Below, in pieces: positions 1 through 14,337 of a DNA stretch of 64,000 bases. Each line of letters opens with the position of its first letter. The stretch's first letter is position 1. The notes under the pieces are model-generated. The model was given only the letters and a program-made list of their open reading frames with translations, did no database searches and was not told the origin of the DNA. This stretch comes from Lates calcarifer (lineage: Eukaryota; Chordata; Actinopteri; Centropomidae): NCBI RefSeq assembly GCF_001640805.2, contig NC_066850.1, positions 10,016,510-10,080,509 of the forward strand. The letters are read 5' to 3'. The translations under genes and the position numbers were made by a program.

Positions 1-3000
1 ATTTTGTAGTGATTTTTAACATCATAGCAAATTACCAAGATACAGCATTTGTCCCTAGAATCATATTATTCTTTATTATTGAGCAAGAATAGTCTCAAAA
101 ACAGCATCTATGTGCTAGATCAACACTATTAGAAGTCACACTAATAAAATTCTATTACAGTTAATAAGTAAAGACTTGTTTTCTCAGCATATTTCAAAAT
201 AAAAGTCACAAAGTCAATCGGTTAAGCACAAAATATCAAACTGTAGCAGTACAAATCAAGGAAATATGCAATTTCTTATTAAGTAGTTTTGGGAAATATG
301 CTTATTTGCTTGAGAGAGTTACATTGATCCTCTAAAAAGCAAAAAATGTGGATTAGTAACTAAAAGGTGTCAGCAGACAGAATGTGATTATATTACACAG
401 ACTGATGCTGTAGGAACCGCCAAAATACTGCATCAGAAGTGGAAAATTTTAACAGTCTGATATGTCTCAGAAGGCCAATATAAGCTAAATTTAGTCTATG
501 ATTCCTAGAAACACACATATTTGCACATACACACTCTGAAGCAGGCCTCCTCCCCCCTTCCCAGCTGTCTTTCCACAACACTTGACTTGCACACCTCATC
601 TGGTTTCTCAAACCACATCAGAGAACAGTCCCTTCGGAAACACTTAATTAAAGCAGTAAACACAGGCTTCCTCCGAGGGAATCAGTCAAAGGTGACGAGG
701 GCTCTGACAGTGATGTCACGCCACCCAGGGCATGCCCACGCCGACGTGACTCTCAAGTCTGTCGTTGGGTTTTAATCAGCTCGCTCATGCACGTCTCGGC
801 GGCTGAGGACAAACAGTGAGAGTGCGCCAGTGTAATTTCGTGGTATTGATATACTTGAGTCACTCCTTTATCCTCTCAAGGAACAGGAACAACAGCAAAC
901 AGTCATAGGAGATCAAAGTGAAGCATAATGAAAGACGGGAGTTTGTCTAGAAGTCTCATGACACATACACTGAAGGACTGCCCTAATAGACATAACTGCC
1001 TGCTCAGTGGTAATGCTGACAAACCATTTTTCTCTACTGTTGTACTGTAAAATGTATTTCCTGCTGAATCCTCCGACATCCTATCAATTATGACAAATGC
1101 TGAAATGCTCTGGCGTCTGGCATCACATCAGCAACTACAATTGTTTGCAGTGAATATATAATGATGTGTATATCATCAAAGGCTGACATCACTGAGGGGA
1201 AATACAGCTGCTGGGGGGTGGGGGGTACGGCAGGAGGCATAAACAGGATGCTTTACACTTCATCCAAGATGTTGTTATAGCGTTAAGTGGAGTGTGCAGA
1301 TATACGTTGAAGACTTTCCATGCCCTCTGTGCAACACAGGAGCCCCCCTCTTACATAACTATATAGTTGACACTGGAGATTTTGAGCAAACTGTAGATGA
1401 GATTTGCAACAGCCACAGGTGATATTTTGTCCTATTTGCATTTAATCCTGTTACAGAATGAATTTAAAATGGATTCAATATCTATTTTTGCCTCTGAGCT
1501 ACGCATAATGCCCTAAAATGGTATTTGATGGAGCAGATTCATGAGAGGTGATTCTCTCACAGCTAATACCTGGTCGCCAGCGGAGTTAGGGTCAGAGGTT
1601 TTCAGGGGCATCACCACAAAATATCAAGGTGTGTGAGTAAGAGCTGGCAGCACATGAACTCACCTTAAAACTAATTTGATTGGACATTCAATCCCATGTT
1701 TGTAGCATCCATATTTGCTTCTTAAGGCTGCCCAGTGAGCTTTTAGATATCACTAAACCCTCACTGAAATCTAAGGGTGTGTGTTCCTGTAACATGTTTT
1801 CTTTTACATATGGATAGGAAATTGAAATGTCACTGCTATCATATATTTGAAGCATGGTATTCAAATGTTAGGAAAATGTAATTACTTCATTTAAAACCAC
1901 CTTTTGAAACCACTGTACCAAAACAGTCAGATAGCTTTTTTTCTCTTTGTGCTGCAAGTACTGACACAGTCTGCAGCTCTTAAACTCACTTGTGTATCAC
2001 ACACTACACTCTCATTACAGACAGAGCTGGATGTGGCCCACATGGCTCGCTCTGTGCTGTCAGTCACTGTAAGGTCAGTCCTCCCTGCCGAACAGCAGCT
2101 TACACATCACTTTCCCCTGCAAGCCTTTCCTGATATCAGCACACTGAAGCCTCTGGCCAACAACTTCCTGACACTGACGCTGTTGGTGTTCCACCATGGC
2201 TATGACTCAGTAGAACCGCAGTAATTTCCCATGACTTTTCTGTAACATTAATGATCGGCATCAGCTGAGCTGCTCGTCCTCTCTCTTTCTGTCTGAACCT
2301 CCTTGCTCTGGCTCAGAGTACCCTGCGCCGCAGCCCAAGTCTCGTTTGCTGCATGTGCAGACAATAAATTATTTAAATCTGTCTCCACTCAGTGTCAGTG
2401 ACATGAAGAATTGTTCTAAAATGAGAAAATAGGGGGTAGCGTGACTTTACACAATTGCTCATGGTCACAGTTGTATAAATGTTTTGGATCATGAATCTGC
2501 TTGAACAGCTTGTTATTCAGGATGTCAACCTCAAGTTCAGTAAGTGGGTGGTATCTAATCAAACAGAGGCAGCAATATTTTCTTTTTTTTAAAATGTCTT
2601 TAAACACAAAAATAACATCATTATCATCTGTAATGACACCTCAATGTAAAAAAAAAAAAAAGTCTGCTTGCTTTATACCCACAACTTACGTATGAGGAGG
2701 CAATACCGCACCCCCTGCCGAGTACACATGGGTGTCTGCCAACAATAACACATGGTGGTGCCAAAATAAAAAACACTTTATGCCTGGCCACCTTGTTTTT
2801 ACTCCAGGTTGAGCTGGACCACCCCTGTGCTCAAGTCCATGAGACATTCCTAGCGCTTCAAATGTTACCCATCAAATCATTACAGGTACTTTGTGGTAAG
2901 AAGTTTTTTTATTAGTATAATTTCCCTGGTGTTTTTATTAGATGGAAACTAAACATGTTACACGTGACATAAATGGAGCGGCAATGTCACCTGATGCGTT

Positions 3001-4060
3001 CATGTGTGGAAGAAAGGGGAAACACATTTTAAATGAAAGTTTGTTTAGTTAGCATGAATAAATGCCACTTCCTCATATGAAAAGAAAAAAGATAAGTCAT
3101 CTGATGTGAAAAATAAATACAATAGCAACTAAGAACAATGGTCAAGGAAGTTCATTTGAATAATAATCCAATCCTGAAAAAAGATCTTAAATAGAGAGAC
3201 ACCTTAACTCTATTCAGACAAGGAAATGAATTGAAAACAAAAACAGTATGAAAACAGCAATAAAACAGTTTGTATTATGGGAATATAGTCTTTGGTTTGT
3301 CAGTAGTCATACAGTCCATAAAAAATATATATTATAGTGGTGCTGTTCAGTGCTGGAAGAAGCACAGGAAAACTCTCATTATTTATATGATTTTCCTTTC
3401 TTTTTGTCTCTTTTGTATGGTCTTCCAATTTCTTTAAATTCTATGTACGTAACATTGTCACTTAACATGCCTTCTAATGTTTGGATAGGTTGACATATCT
3501 TGGAAAATATTCGTATTCATTTGTTTTGCTCAAATTAATGAATGTTTTAAACTTTTGTTTGGATGCTTGATCTCTTTCTAAACTGACTAACGAACTAATT
3601 ATTATATTATTATCCACGGTTTCAGCACTATACAGCAAAAGTTTTCCCTGTATTGAACTGTAAAATAGAGGCTATATGAAATATACAGGACCACTATCAA
3701 TGAATTTCACAGGTTTCTTGCTGGAGGAGTTGAGTACTTCAACACTCAGTTTAAATGTTTACTTGGATTACATTCACTGATGTAATGATAAGGTTGAACT
3801 AAGGGTGAACTCTGATTTATGTACCCAGCAGTATCGCAGTAAATAAAAGTCTATAGAATATGAAATACAGTCAAGTGGAGATTGTACAAATACTTGCTAC
3901 TGTATGTAACAGTGCCTCTCTCTGAAAATGTGAGCTGTGAGTGTTATGTAATATTTTGAAGTACTCTGTCGTATTTGGTGTACACAGTCTATAAGGGATT
4001 ACCCTGCTCACTCTCCCCTCATAATCTGCTGATGGTGACGTTATACTGCAGCTCCTGGGC
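1..4060. other. Upstream intergenic DNA, no gene seen
   Basis: Open frames here are short, AT-biased and without recognisable domains or splice logic. A perfect GGGCATGCCC palindrome lies at 728-737 beside TGATGTCACG at 711-720, in a small CG-richer patch about 690-800. I see nothing else specific. In mammals the gene upstream of PPP1R12A is OTOGL, but no OTOGL exon was recognised. Confidence 0.5.
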
Positions 4061-4066
4061 TCCACT

Positions 4067-4075
4067 TCTCGCGAG
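4067..4075. promoter_or_regulatory. TCTCGCGAG element in ppp1r12a promoter
   Basis: Nine of ten bases of the palindromic TCTCGCGAGA element known from CpG-island promoters (BANP is a reported binder) lie 177 bp before the start codon. A TGACGTTA CRE-like half site is at 4036-4043. Position near the start of a broadly expressed gene fits, but binding is inferred. Confidence 0.4.
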
Positions 4076-4098
4076 GTTATGGAAAACAATCCAGACGC

Positions 4099-4099
4099 C

Positions 4100-4135
<36 letters not shown>

Positions 4136-4136
4136 G
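4099..4136. repeat. CT microsatellite in ppp1r12a promoter or 5' leader
   Basis: Almost pure (CT)n of 38 bases, interrupted once near 4113. It is about 115 bp upstream of the start codon and is followed by a C-rich stretch to about 4180. It may act as a GAGA-type element or lie in the leader; the transcription start cannot be read from sequence. Confidence 0.85.
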
Positions 4137-4198
4137 GCTCCCCCCCTCCTCCCCAGCCCTCCCTTCCCACGCCCCAGTGCGCTGTGGGATAGTGGTAC

Positions 4199-4204
4199 TA
4201 TAAA
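4199..4204 (+). promoter_or_regulatory. TATAAA box-like sequence before ppp1r12a start
   Basis: A perfect TATAAA lies 48 bp before the ATG. If used, the 5' leader would be only about 20 nt, short for this family, so it may be fortuitous or sit inside the leader of transcripts that start further up. Confidence 0.3.
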
Positions 4205-4251
4205 GTATATCCTCTCTCGGAGAAAGATAAGAAGCCCGAGACAGGAGGGGG

Positions 4252-4488
4252 ATGAAGATGGCGGACGCCAAGCAGAAGAGGAATGAGCAGTTAAAGCGAT
4301 GGCTGGGCTCGGAAACGGACCTGGAGCCTCCTGTTCTGAAAAAGAAGAAGACGAAGGTGAAGTTCGATGATGGCGCCGTGTTTCTGGCCGCCTGCTCAAG
4401 CGGCGATACCGAGGAGGTGCTCCGAATGCTTGACCGGGGCGCTGACATCAACTACGCCAATGTAGACGGTCTCACTGCCCTCCACCAG
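4252..4488 (+). CDS. ppp1r12a: ppp1r12a exon 1 (residues 1-79)
   Basis: Begins [17 protein letters not shown], nearly identical to human MYPT1, which fixes the start (a second ATG two codons on is possible). Contains the basic run KKKKTKVKF with the PP1-docking KVKF at residues 35-38 (4354-4365), then ankyrin repeat 1 and the start of repeat 2. Ends phase 0 at ..ALHQ before gttcgt. Confidence 0.96.
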
Positions 4489-6695
4489 GTTCGTGTTACC
4501 CTGCTATATGTGTTAACATCAGCCATTGGTACTGCCAGCACCATTAAACACAAATATCGGTTTGCTGCTAGCTACTGCTTGCCCTGGAACACCTGTCAAA
4601 TGGAAGCCATTCTCATCCCGTTGTTTACCTACCTAGCACACCCGTCCTTTTCGACGCATAGTTGAGATGAACGCATTGGCTTCTCTCTGAGCTTGGTTAT
4701 GGTATATTCAGACTCGAAACAGAACTAACTGTGCATGCAGCTTTCAGAGCGCAGTTCACAATAAGCGACAAAGTTAAACGCTTCGCTCTCTGGACTACTT
4801 TTTGCCCCAGTAAACTAACCTGAGTCCATATCTTCAGTTCATGGGTGCAGTCTAATTGCTGTACTGCTGCATTTCAGGTTCTAGCGTTGGATCATTATAT
4901 GTTTTAAATTACATTCAAGTTAAACAGTCGCCAGTTGTCTTTATGGTTCAGTGATGTTGGTAGATAAAAGTCATTTCGGGTGCTATGATCGAGTCATGCC
5001 AGGATCGTAAAGTAAATGCTGTCATTGATTGAGACACTCTATCCAGGCAAAATGAATTCCACAACAATGGCTATAACCTGGTTAGCAGAAAAAGTCGTTT
5101 TGTTGATAAACCCTGCAAAGCGACTATGGCTACTCTCTGGAGAGGAAGAGGCTAGCTAGCCTCAATCAGTTACAACGTCATTCGGCTACAGGCTAACGTT
5201 ATCCAGGCAAGGCCCGAAGTATACACCACAATTGCACAATATTCACATTGTTGACAGCAGTGTTTGGTGCATTAGGTGAAATGGGATAAAGTCGCACACA
5301 TTGGCAAATGGTTGCAGTGCGGTATTAGACAAGCGAAATGTGTGCTAACGCTACGTTAGCTGGCTAAGCTAATTGTCGTTAGCTGTTTTGGAGGTTTAGC
5401 TAAGGTTAATTCATTCGTTAGCTAGCTTGAGGAACGACGTCAGCTGACAACTTTTGGGCCCCAAAACAGTCGCTTTGTGATTTTGGTGTTTGTAGCTTTT
5501 ACCAGACACACATGTGAGCCAAATGCTTTGCTGTTTGACTGGAATGTCAGCAGTGCTAGGCTAACTATTTTGCCCGCTAATCACGGTAGCTACGTACTAG
5601 CCTCTGTACTCCCAAAGCCAAATAATGAAAATGGCAGTCCGTGTTGGCTGTCGGTAGACTGTACCGTCAGGTGTTACCTTATGTATGAGGTTTTTTGAAA
5701 CTAAACGTGGCAAATGTTATGGTATCTAGTTGGTGCAGTTACAGACAGGGGAGCCCTGATATGGCCAAGTTGGATTCACTGATGTGTACTGTACATACAG
5801 TAGATACTGGTTAACATACAAAGCACTAAGATTTGGCTTTAGAAATCGTCACTAAAATTTGTGAACATATCAGTGTAGTTTATGGATTCATTTATACCAT
5901 CTACAGCTCCATTCATTATTTGCTGTGCTTCAGATATGACCTCATCCATACCTCATTCTTTTCATTTTCTAACAGTTTTGTATTTGTTGGGTAGTGCCAT
6001 TAAACATTTAAAAGTGACATTTTTTAAAAAAAGTCCCTGGCTAGACTGGTACTTAGGACACTGCAGTTCTGGGGCAAGATGACGCAAGAGGTACTTAATA
6101 CCAAAGATGTGCACAGTTCTAGTTATTGCCTTTGGAAACAAGAATATTCCAAGTTTCATTCATTGCACCAGCAATGATGCTTTTGCCTCCTATTTGTTTG
6201 GATAGTAAGTGTTTAAATGAAGTAAGGATTAACTGAAGAATTCTTAAATGTTTAATGCTAGCATAGATCTCCAGTGATGTCACCGCATTACTCATGCCCA
6301 CATGTCTAGTCTTAGGAAGCCTGTGTACTGCTATGTGCACCACCTTGCTAGATGGTATGTTTGTTTTCAAAGAATTTGTTACACACTATAAAAAGTTTTA
6401 AAAGCAAGTTTTCTGAGATGGGTAATCCCCTTTACGTTTAGTTGATGAACTCATTTTGTTTTGTCCTTGCATTTATTAATGGTGTTGTTAAATCAACTAT
6501 TCTTTGTGCTCAGAGTCTACTATCATTAAGTCTGGAATTAGTGTGACCCTCCACCCCCCACCCCCCCTCGTGCAAACTCATTGGGTGGAAACGTTGCCTT
6601 TTTTTGGGCTGATGTCCAGGGATGAGCTAGAGTGAGGAAAGAATTTGCAGTGCTGCTCTCCAGACCTAACCATCTCTGGACGAGAGGCTGTTCTA

Positions 6696-6741
<46 letters not shown>

Positions 6742-9700
6742 GTAGTCCAGCATGTGATCCCTGGGTTTTGGGGTCTTATAAAGGAGTTGAAGAAGGCAAT
6801 GCAGGGATTTGTGTTTCAAGTGCTAATCCCAGAATTGCAGCGAGGTCAAACTGATGTTATTTTCCTAAGATGAAATGAACAGGAGATAGACAGTCACAGT
6901 CACCTGGTGTCTTTGTCATGTTGTTCTCATTGATTTAAGATAATAGACCTCAGAGCATTGTATGGTATAGTGTCTCATTTTACATTGTGAACTCACAAGC
7001 ATTGCAAAATTTGACCAGTAAATATCTTGATTACTAAACAGGTCATTTTGACAGTTTAAATAGGTGTCCTATTCTGTGAGTGACTGACCTCTGGCTTTGT
7101 TGTGACATGTATCATGTTGTTACACGAGGGCTCACTCCTCACTGGGTGCACCAATTTCACTCCCATCGCTGGTGCAGGGTTATAAATACCGCCGCCACAA
7201 GTTCTCCTAACTGGGTTTCAGGAGATGATACTAAGTTTGGATATGACTCAGAGTCTGTGGCTCTGCTTTGTAGTGCACCCCCTGGCATACACTCACATAT
7301 AGGCAGGAGGTTGTGTCTCTGTGTGAATCACGGACCTTCTGTCACTTAAAAAAATGACCTGTTGCTGAAGGACCCGTAAACATGCTCTGTGTTGTTGTCT
7401 CTGTGATGTGATTCATGATGAAAACCATTACAGAAAGGCTCTTGTGCGTATGGGTATTGTCAAAGATGACGTTCGGAGAGTTAAGCAGTATTAATATGTG
7501 ACTTTTTGATACCCGCGGGAGTAAAAACCAGAGTGAAAATTGTGACTCTGTACAGGTTTTGTAGTTTCATTATCACGTTTATGTTACCTGATTCAGTTGA
7601 CTGAGACAGATTGGTTCACCCAAACACAGATAACATGGATTCAGGTGGATGGTAGACAGGATGCACCGGTGAAGAAGGGTTCCCGTAGACAAGTGGAGAT
7701 TCCAGATCCCGTCGGCTAAACTCGTCTCAGAGGGTAGCATTCCAAGTCCTGTCGTCCTAGCCCGTGCATTCTTCAGATGACAGTCGCTGGAAACCATGGC
7801 AAAGAGAGAGGAGAGCAGACATTCCTCAGCTGTCACCTAAACCCCTCCCCTCTAGTCATTCTCTCTCTGGCTTGCCTCTCCCCGTACGATGCCAAGGCCC
7901 AGCTGACTGTTGCCCACTGAGCTCCATCAAGGCAATTAGCGTGGAGGTAACCAGGGCTTGTCGCTTCACACAAGAAAATCTCCATGCTGACCTACACCTG
8001 AACTTTTTTCCTTAGTGTTCACGACCTTTGCTGATCCCCCAGGACCAAGGTGACAGGACTCAGCTCAGCTTAACATATCAGAGTTGGGTATTACCATGCC
8101 TGTGCTCTGTTGACATTACACACCCTCATTATGGCCCTGAAGTCTATGAACATTATCTTGTTCTGTCTCCATGACAACGACTCAGGGAAGGTTGCTAGTC
8201 ACTTGTGTTGGTGGATTTGCATGTACAGAGTGGGAGTTGCATAACAGACTGAGCAGAGAGTGAGAGAGAGAGAGAGAGGGACAGAGTCTTTGGCAGTGCT
8301 CAGTAGTTTGAAATGAGAATCAACTTCATGAATCTTGTAATGGAACAATTACAGAGCATGTGGTGGAAGATGGTGAGGTGGCTATGTTTCTTTTCATCCA
8401 GACCAGCATCACTCATATTAACACATTACATAATTGCTGTGGATCTCACTACAGCCCCAACCCTGAGATTCTCAGCTGTGCTTGAGGCTCACAGTTGGCC
8501 AGTGAGAGGAGCAAAAAAGAAATGCCTTTGACGCGTCCCTGTCTTCCTGATAAAGGCATCATGGCATCCTCTTACGGACCCCAACCCCTCTGTCTGTCTC
8601 CCTGAGGGAGAAAATCCCGCCATCTCATGTGGAGAGGCCCCTTGGCTGAGACAAGCAAAACATGTGCATCACATTGGTTTACAGAGCTTCCCTTTACCAC
8701 TCACCTGTTCTGCTAGTCTGCACAATAGAGATACAGGTTAGTGACTTAGTGAGGAAGGCTTAATCCACAAAAATCTGCCAGGGCTTTAGTTTGATGATCT
8801 GCCTGCGTAATGACGCCCAGATCTAATGACTGTTGTATAAAGACTAACTAGAATTACATATTTTGAGGGTGAGATGTAACACACAGTGCTGTTTCAGTTT
8901 TGCAGCAGCTTGCAGAGTTTGTAGGGGTGTACAGCATGTTTCCTTTAAAAGCTGTAGGAAAATCAGCCCAGATGACGGAGCAGTGCTCTTTTGCATGTAG
9001 GCTTAATTAGAAAGCCTACTGAGATTTGGTACATTAAAGCAAAGCTTTGTAAATCCACATTTAATGTGTATAGTCATTAAAATCTACATGCTTTCAGGTA
9101 GTTTGGGGATGGATACTCTTTTTCGTAAAGGGAGGGTTTTCTGTTGTATTTGTTGTAGAAATTAGAAAGACTGACTACTTCTGATTTATTATTCACCATC
9201 CAAGTCCAGGTAGTTAAGACAACACTCAGCTTGACTTTGAAGTGCAGTCTTTCGTTTGATTTTTTTTTTTTTTTTTCCCCCCCATTGTTTGAGTATCATG
9301 AAGTAGTTGTATACTCTAAAGGGCTTGCTCTTCATACATGGCTATATTGGTGGCAGGATCTGATGAGCTTGAATACTGCATGTAATGCATTAGTGGTAAG
9401 GGAACTCGGGTGTGTGTAGCAAGTTTGCCTACTTATTTTGTTGAATTGATGCTCTTAGCTGCTACTTCTGTGATATAACCAGCTGAAGAGTTATTGGTGG
9501 GTAGACATGCTTTAACGTTGATCTGGTAATAGTAAACTGCATTTAAATGAAAGGAAAGTATTTTGTGGGGTTTTTATGCTGTAACACTCCAGTATTTAGG
9601 CTGTGTCTGTACTGTCATGCAGTATCTGTGGATTTTGGAAGACGTCTGCTTTCACATCACTTTTCTTGAAAATGGTTGCACAAGGCTCCCAGGTCCTTTG

Positions 9701-12700
9701 TTATGATTTAAGGCTGCTCTTACAGTAGCAGCTAGCCACTCATGCATTTGTAACATATTGCAGAATACATTAAGATGCAATTTAATAATTCATGGACTGG
9801 AATCTAGACAGTCTAGATTTTATTGTTCTTTGTCTAGCTTGAATAGTCAACTGACAGTGGTCCCTATATGTAATTACCTATTATCATGTTTTGGTATTTT
9901 GTTATGGCTAATATTTAGACCTAATTACTGTTTGCTGTATGAGTTATGGTTTTGTATTGTTGTTTGTATTGTTCAGGAGCCTACACTGACTCATGCAGTT
10001 TGATTCTGTTCAGTGCATACAAGAGAAGAACCGTAATCTCGTTTGCTTTCATTCTGATTTGTTCTCCCATAATTTTGATGATCAGTTTCACATCCAGCAC
10101 TGCAGTCTTGAGGGTACAGCAGAGGAAATATTACAGCATCGTGATATTATTAACCACATGAAACAGAACAGGTCCTGCAGAAGGAAACTGTAACCTCTCT
10201 GTTGAGTTCAAACAGATGGTAAGAACAACATTAGGAACACAAAAAAGAAAGCATGACTGGATCAACATGGATTAAAGCCAACCAAACCTTGACACAACAG
10301 CAGAAACAATAGTAGATGGATGGTGCAGTTAGATTAAGGAGTGTCTTATATTTTTTGCCAGTACCACCCCATTTTCATTATAAAAATCAATCCACAGGTT
10401 TGTGTGGAGCCGCTGACCAGTACTGAAGCTGTCAAACTGTTTCGAGTCTGTGTAGTTGCACTTAAGATGCACTAATATGAGATAAACATGGCGCTCAGAA
10501 TTTATCTCCTTACATAGAAGTATAGGCCATCCAATGCAATGCTGAATTCCAGTCTGCAGTGAATCACTGTAGCACTATTGTAACCCCAGCATGCTTGATG
10601 ACTGAGAGTGTTAATTTTAGAATCGGAGCCCCAGAACATGTATATTTTACCTGTATGTAATTGGCACGTCTCTCCTCGTCGAGCTGGCCTCGCTTGCCAT
10701 TTCACTCAGCCTCCCTACCAACCCCATAATCAACAGCAGGAAGTCCTTGTGGTGTTTGCGCGCCATTGCTTTGCAACATGCCAGGTCATCTGCTGATTGT
10801 GACACGTCAATGTTGTTTCCCCTGCGCACTGTTTCAAGATAACATGTATGACTTTGAAAATAGACAGACACTGTGGAAGTTAAATGAGTTGGAAAGACTG
10901 TTCTGCACTGAAAAATAATGACTACAAAGCAACCATTTACAGCAACCTGGTATAGCATGTCAGCATATGTAGATGCATGTAAATGAAATTTGTCTTCAAC
11001 TATTTGGCCCTCAAAGAAAGGACTACAGCACAGACTGCCTATAAAGCTTATTTCAGGCTGGTTGGGTCCTATGCATCCTGACTATATTTATGACCTTGCT
11101 GTGATAACGTACAGCAGGGATGAAATGCTAGAGGCATCCCCACCAGAGGATCTGGAACGGTGAGGGTGCTCTGAAGTATTTCAGATGAGCGTTGCTGCAG
11201 GTTGGAACTGGTTCACCTGGGGTCGTAAGGAGAATTCCTCAGCAGAGTAAACCTGCTGCCACGTACATGAGCTAGACAGCAAGGCTACGGACATGGACTT
11301 GATCTTGCTCGAAAGCCCATTTCATGTGGCACATTGGCAAACTTTTCTGTCACTCTCAAGGTTTTTGAATATTAGCCTTTGAGTTGCCAAATCCATGCAT
11401 ATTGAATTAGTAAAATGAAAAGTTGTCCTTCCTTTCTTCTAAATGTGTTTTGATGATGTCTGTACACGCTCCTTTGATGGATATTTATCACCCATACGTC
11501 AGGTTGTAGCTGTTTCACTACATTGTGGAAGCTGATAAAAAATATCTTAACATACAAGCATAATTACCTGTTTTTTTGTAAGATAAGTTGGGTGAAGTAT
11601 CCTCCCGTGTCTTAACAGGTAAATGGAAATCACTTGCTTTTCTACCTGCCCCCCACTTCTCCAAGCTGTGCATAGTATTGAGCTGCTGTGAAATGTTTAT
11701 GGGATGACTTCAGCTTGTTTTTTTTTCCCACCCTGTGGCATATAGTGTCTGTCTTTTACTTAAGCCAAGTCTTCTTGAAGCCATCCCGCTGTTGTTTGCT
11801 TGGCGGCAGTCACATGCCTCACACTGAGTGCTTTTTATGAGCTGTTTTTGAACTGAAAACACCTGGACGCAGAGACTGTGAATTCCTCATTGTCTTACAG
11901 AACAGCAAGTACAATTAAGACAGAGAGTGCATGTCCATTTGTTGTCTGTGGAAGGGTGAGGTTACATTCTTTCCGATTATTCTCAAAATGGCTGCATCTT
12001 CAGCTGATGAAATGAGGGATAGAGGTGAACACAGCGATTGGCTCATTACACACAATCTAGACTTTGTGTTATTGTTGAGCCCGGAGATATGGAACATGAT
12101 ATCTGTACGTTTTGAGTCGGGGAAGTTGTTTTCTTCCACCTGTCACAGAACTTTATATAACATCCTTCCAGTAATGAAAACATATGAATTGATGATTTCA
12201 CCTTTTACTTTTCAGACATGACTATTGGTAGTGAATATTTCTGAAAATACTTAATTAAACCCAATCATATATCACAAGTAAAAACATTGCCTTTTAAAGC
12301 TAATATCAGCTAATAAGATAATAGAGTTCTCTAGAGCTAGAGACCGTGATAGACAATAATAATGCCTTTGCTCATTAAAAGCAGGCAACATCATTAAGTA
12401 TTAACAGTGTCCTCAGACAGTATTCCATGTTTTATAGAGCACAAAAGTCAGGTCACTGAGTCCAATCAAACTGATATGTTAATAGACTGTAAAATGAATA
12501 ATTAATGAACCAAAGCCACTCAAGCAGCTGTATAGAGAAGTTACAATTCATTACAGAGCAGCCCTAAGACCCAGTCAAGTTACAGTCCTCAAGAGCAGGT
12601 GTTGTATAGGTCATGATAAATTAAAAAAAAAAAACATTAATTCTGGTTAATAAATTTTGATGATCAAAACCACTGTGGGGGAATGTCATTCAGACGTTAA

Positions 12701-14295
12701 GTGATGACTGTTTCATCACAGATCTAAACCATATCAACTAACAATGCACAAAGTTGGTGCACATGCATGTTTTAAGTAGCTGATATTGATTATTGATTAT
12801 TAATGTGGCTTACCATCATACAAAACAGGCATTTATACTCCATTTGTGTCTAACTGTGGTTGTTCGAAGGACAGTAAAAATGGAAACCATTGCACTGTCC
12901 ATTTTCAGGCCCAGAACGTGGAGGCGAATGGTGGTGTTGCTCGTCTTTCCTAACTGAGGTGGTGATGGTGGGAGGGATGAGGGTGTTGGAGATTTCAGGC
13001 CAGAGAGGAACAGGAAGTGGCTGTTTATTTTTCTCATTTCCTCTTTGAGGCTCCACTAGTGAGCTTGCTTCTTCCAGTCCCTCTGCTTTTATCACTGACA
13101 CTAGCCTAACATAGACACACGAAAGCATATAGCTCTCTGCCCTGTCTCGCCTAATAATTTACATAAAACCAGGCAAACAAGATGTATTCTAGTTTCTTAT
13201 ATCTGGCATGGTGAATTAAATGAATCTCCTTATTTCTTAAATTGTGTATTATTTCGCTTACAGTGATGACTGAAGTCTGCACTATATCATTGCTTTGCTA
13301 TTTGTAAAAGATCTAAAGTTCATGTCCAGGTTTCTTATGCTTGTTTACACATGAGTAGGTTATTGTAGTTGTGGTATATATTACACTGTACTCAGCTTAT
13401 TTTGGTCCACTCAGAACTGTATAATTGATTTCAACCTTTGCGTGACAGTGTACTAGAGATTCAACATGTATTGTGATGCAGTGTTACTTTGGTGACAATC
13501 CATATTTGTGCTGGTAATGGCTTTAAATTGGTAGAATGCCTGCAGGGCAGACCCTGGCATCCACACTATCCATTTAACCTCGTGGGTTCGGAGCATGTTG
13601 GCGTGAATGGTGACATACTGCCAGTACACTGGGTGAAGAGGGGAGGGGGTGTACTGTGGTCCACGCTCAATGCCTCTTTAGTTGACTGACTGTCAGTGAC
13701 TGCTGACTGAGCTATCTTCTGTCCTCTGTATAGTAGCCTCCACATAAGGGTTCTATTATATGGAAATATCAACAGAGGTTGTATTCTGCCATCTCTCCGT
13801 GGCTATCTGACCTCTCTGGCCCCCACCCCCGGTGCCCCTTCTCGCCTTTGGACCCCTCACATGGAAACAAACTTGGCTCTCAAGTGGGGCTATTGTTTTG
13901 GCTGCTGAGCGAAAGCCCAAGCGAAACATACAGTTACAATCTCGCTGGCATTTTTCCCCCGTCTTCCTCAATCCCGGTCTTCTTTTTCCATGGGAATCCC
14001 AGGGCCATATATGGTCGTCCTCAGTAGCAGCAGCAGCAGCAGCAGCAACAGCAACAGCAGCTAGAGTACTGAAGGCAAAGGCTGTGTGTGTGTGTGTGTG
14101 TGTCTGTGTGTGTGTGCGTGCACGCATGCGCCCCCGTGCATGAGTGTGTAGTCTGGTTACAGCTCCCAACAGGGCTCATCTAGTGGAGGGACCCAGCTGG
14201 TCGCCCTGCAGCGCTCTAACCCTCCCCCTCGTACCCTCTGGCCTCCTGAACCCTGCCAATAGAACAGAAGCTGTGAGCTCTTTGTCTCAGGCATA

Positions 14296-14337
<42 letters not shown>

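Noticed and set aside
728..737. p53 half-site-like palindrome GGGCATGCCC
   Set aside because: Only one half-site; a ten-base match is expected by chance in a window this size.
13756..14169. 137-codon minus-strand frame with Ala and Thr-His runs
   Set aside because: Its low-complexity parts are translations of the CAG and TG microsatellites.
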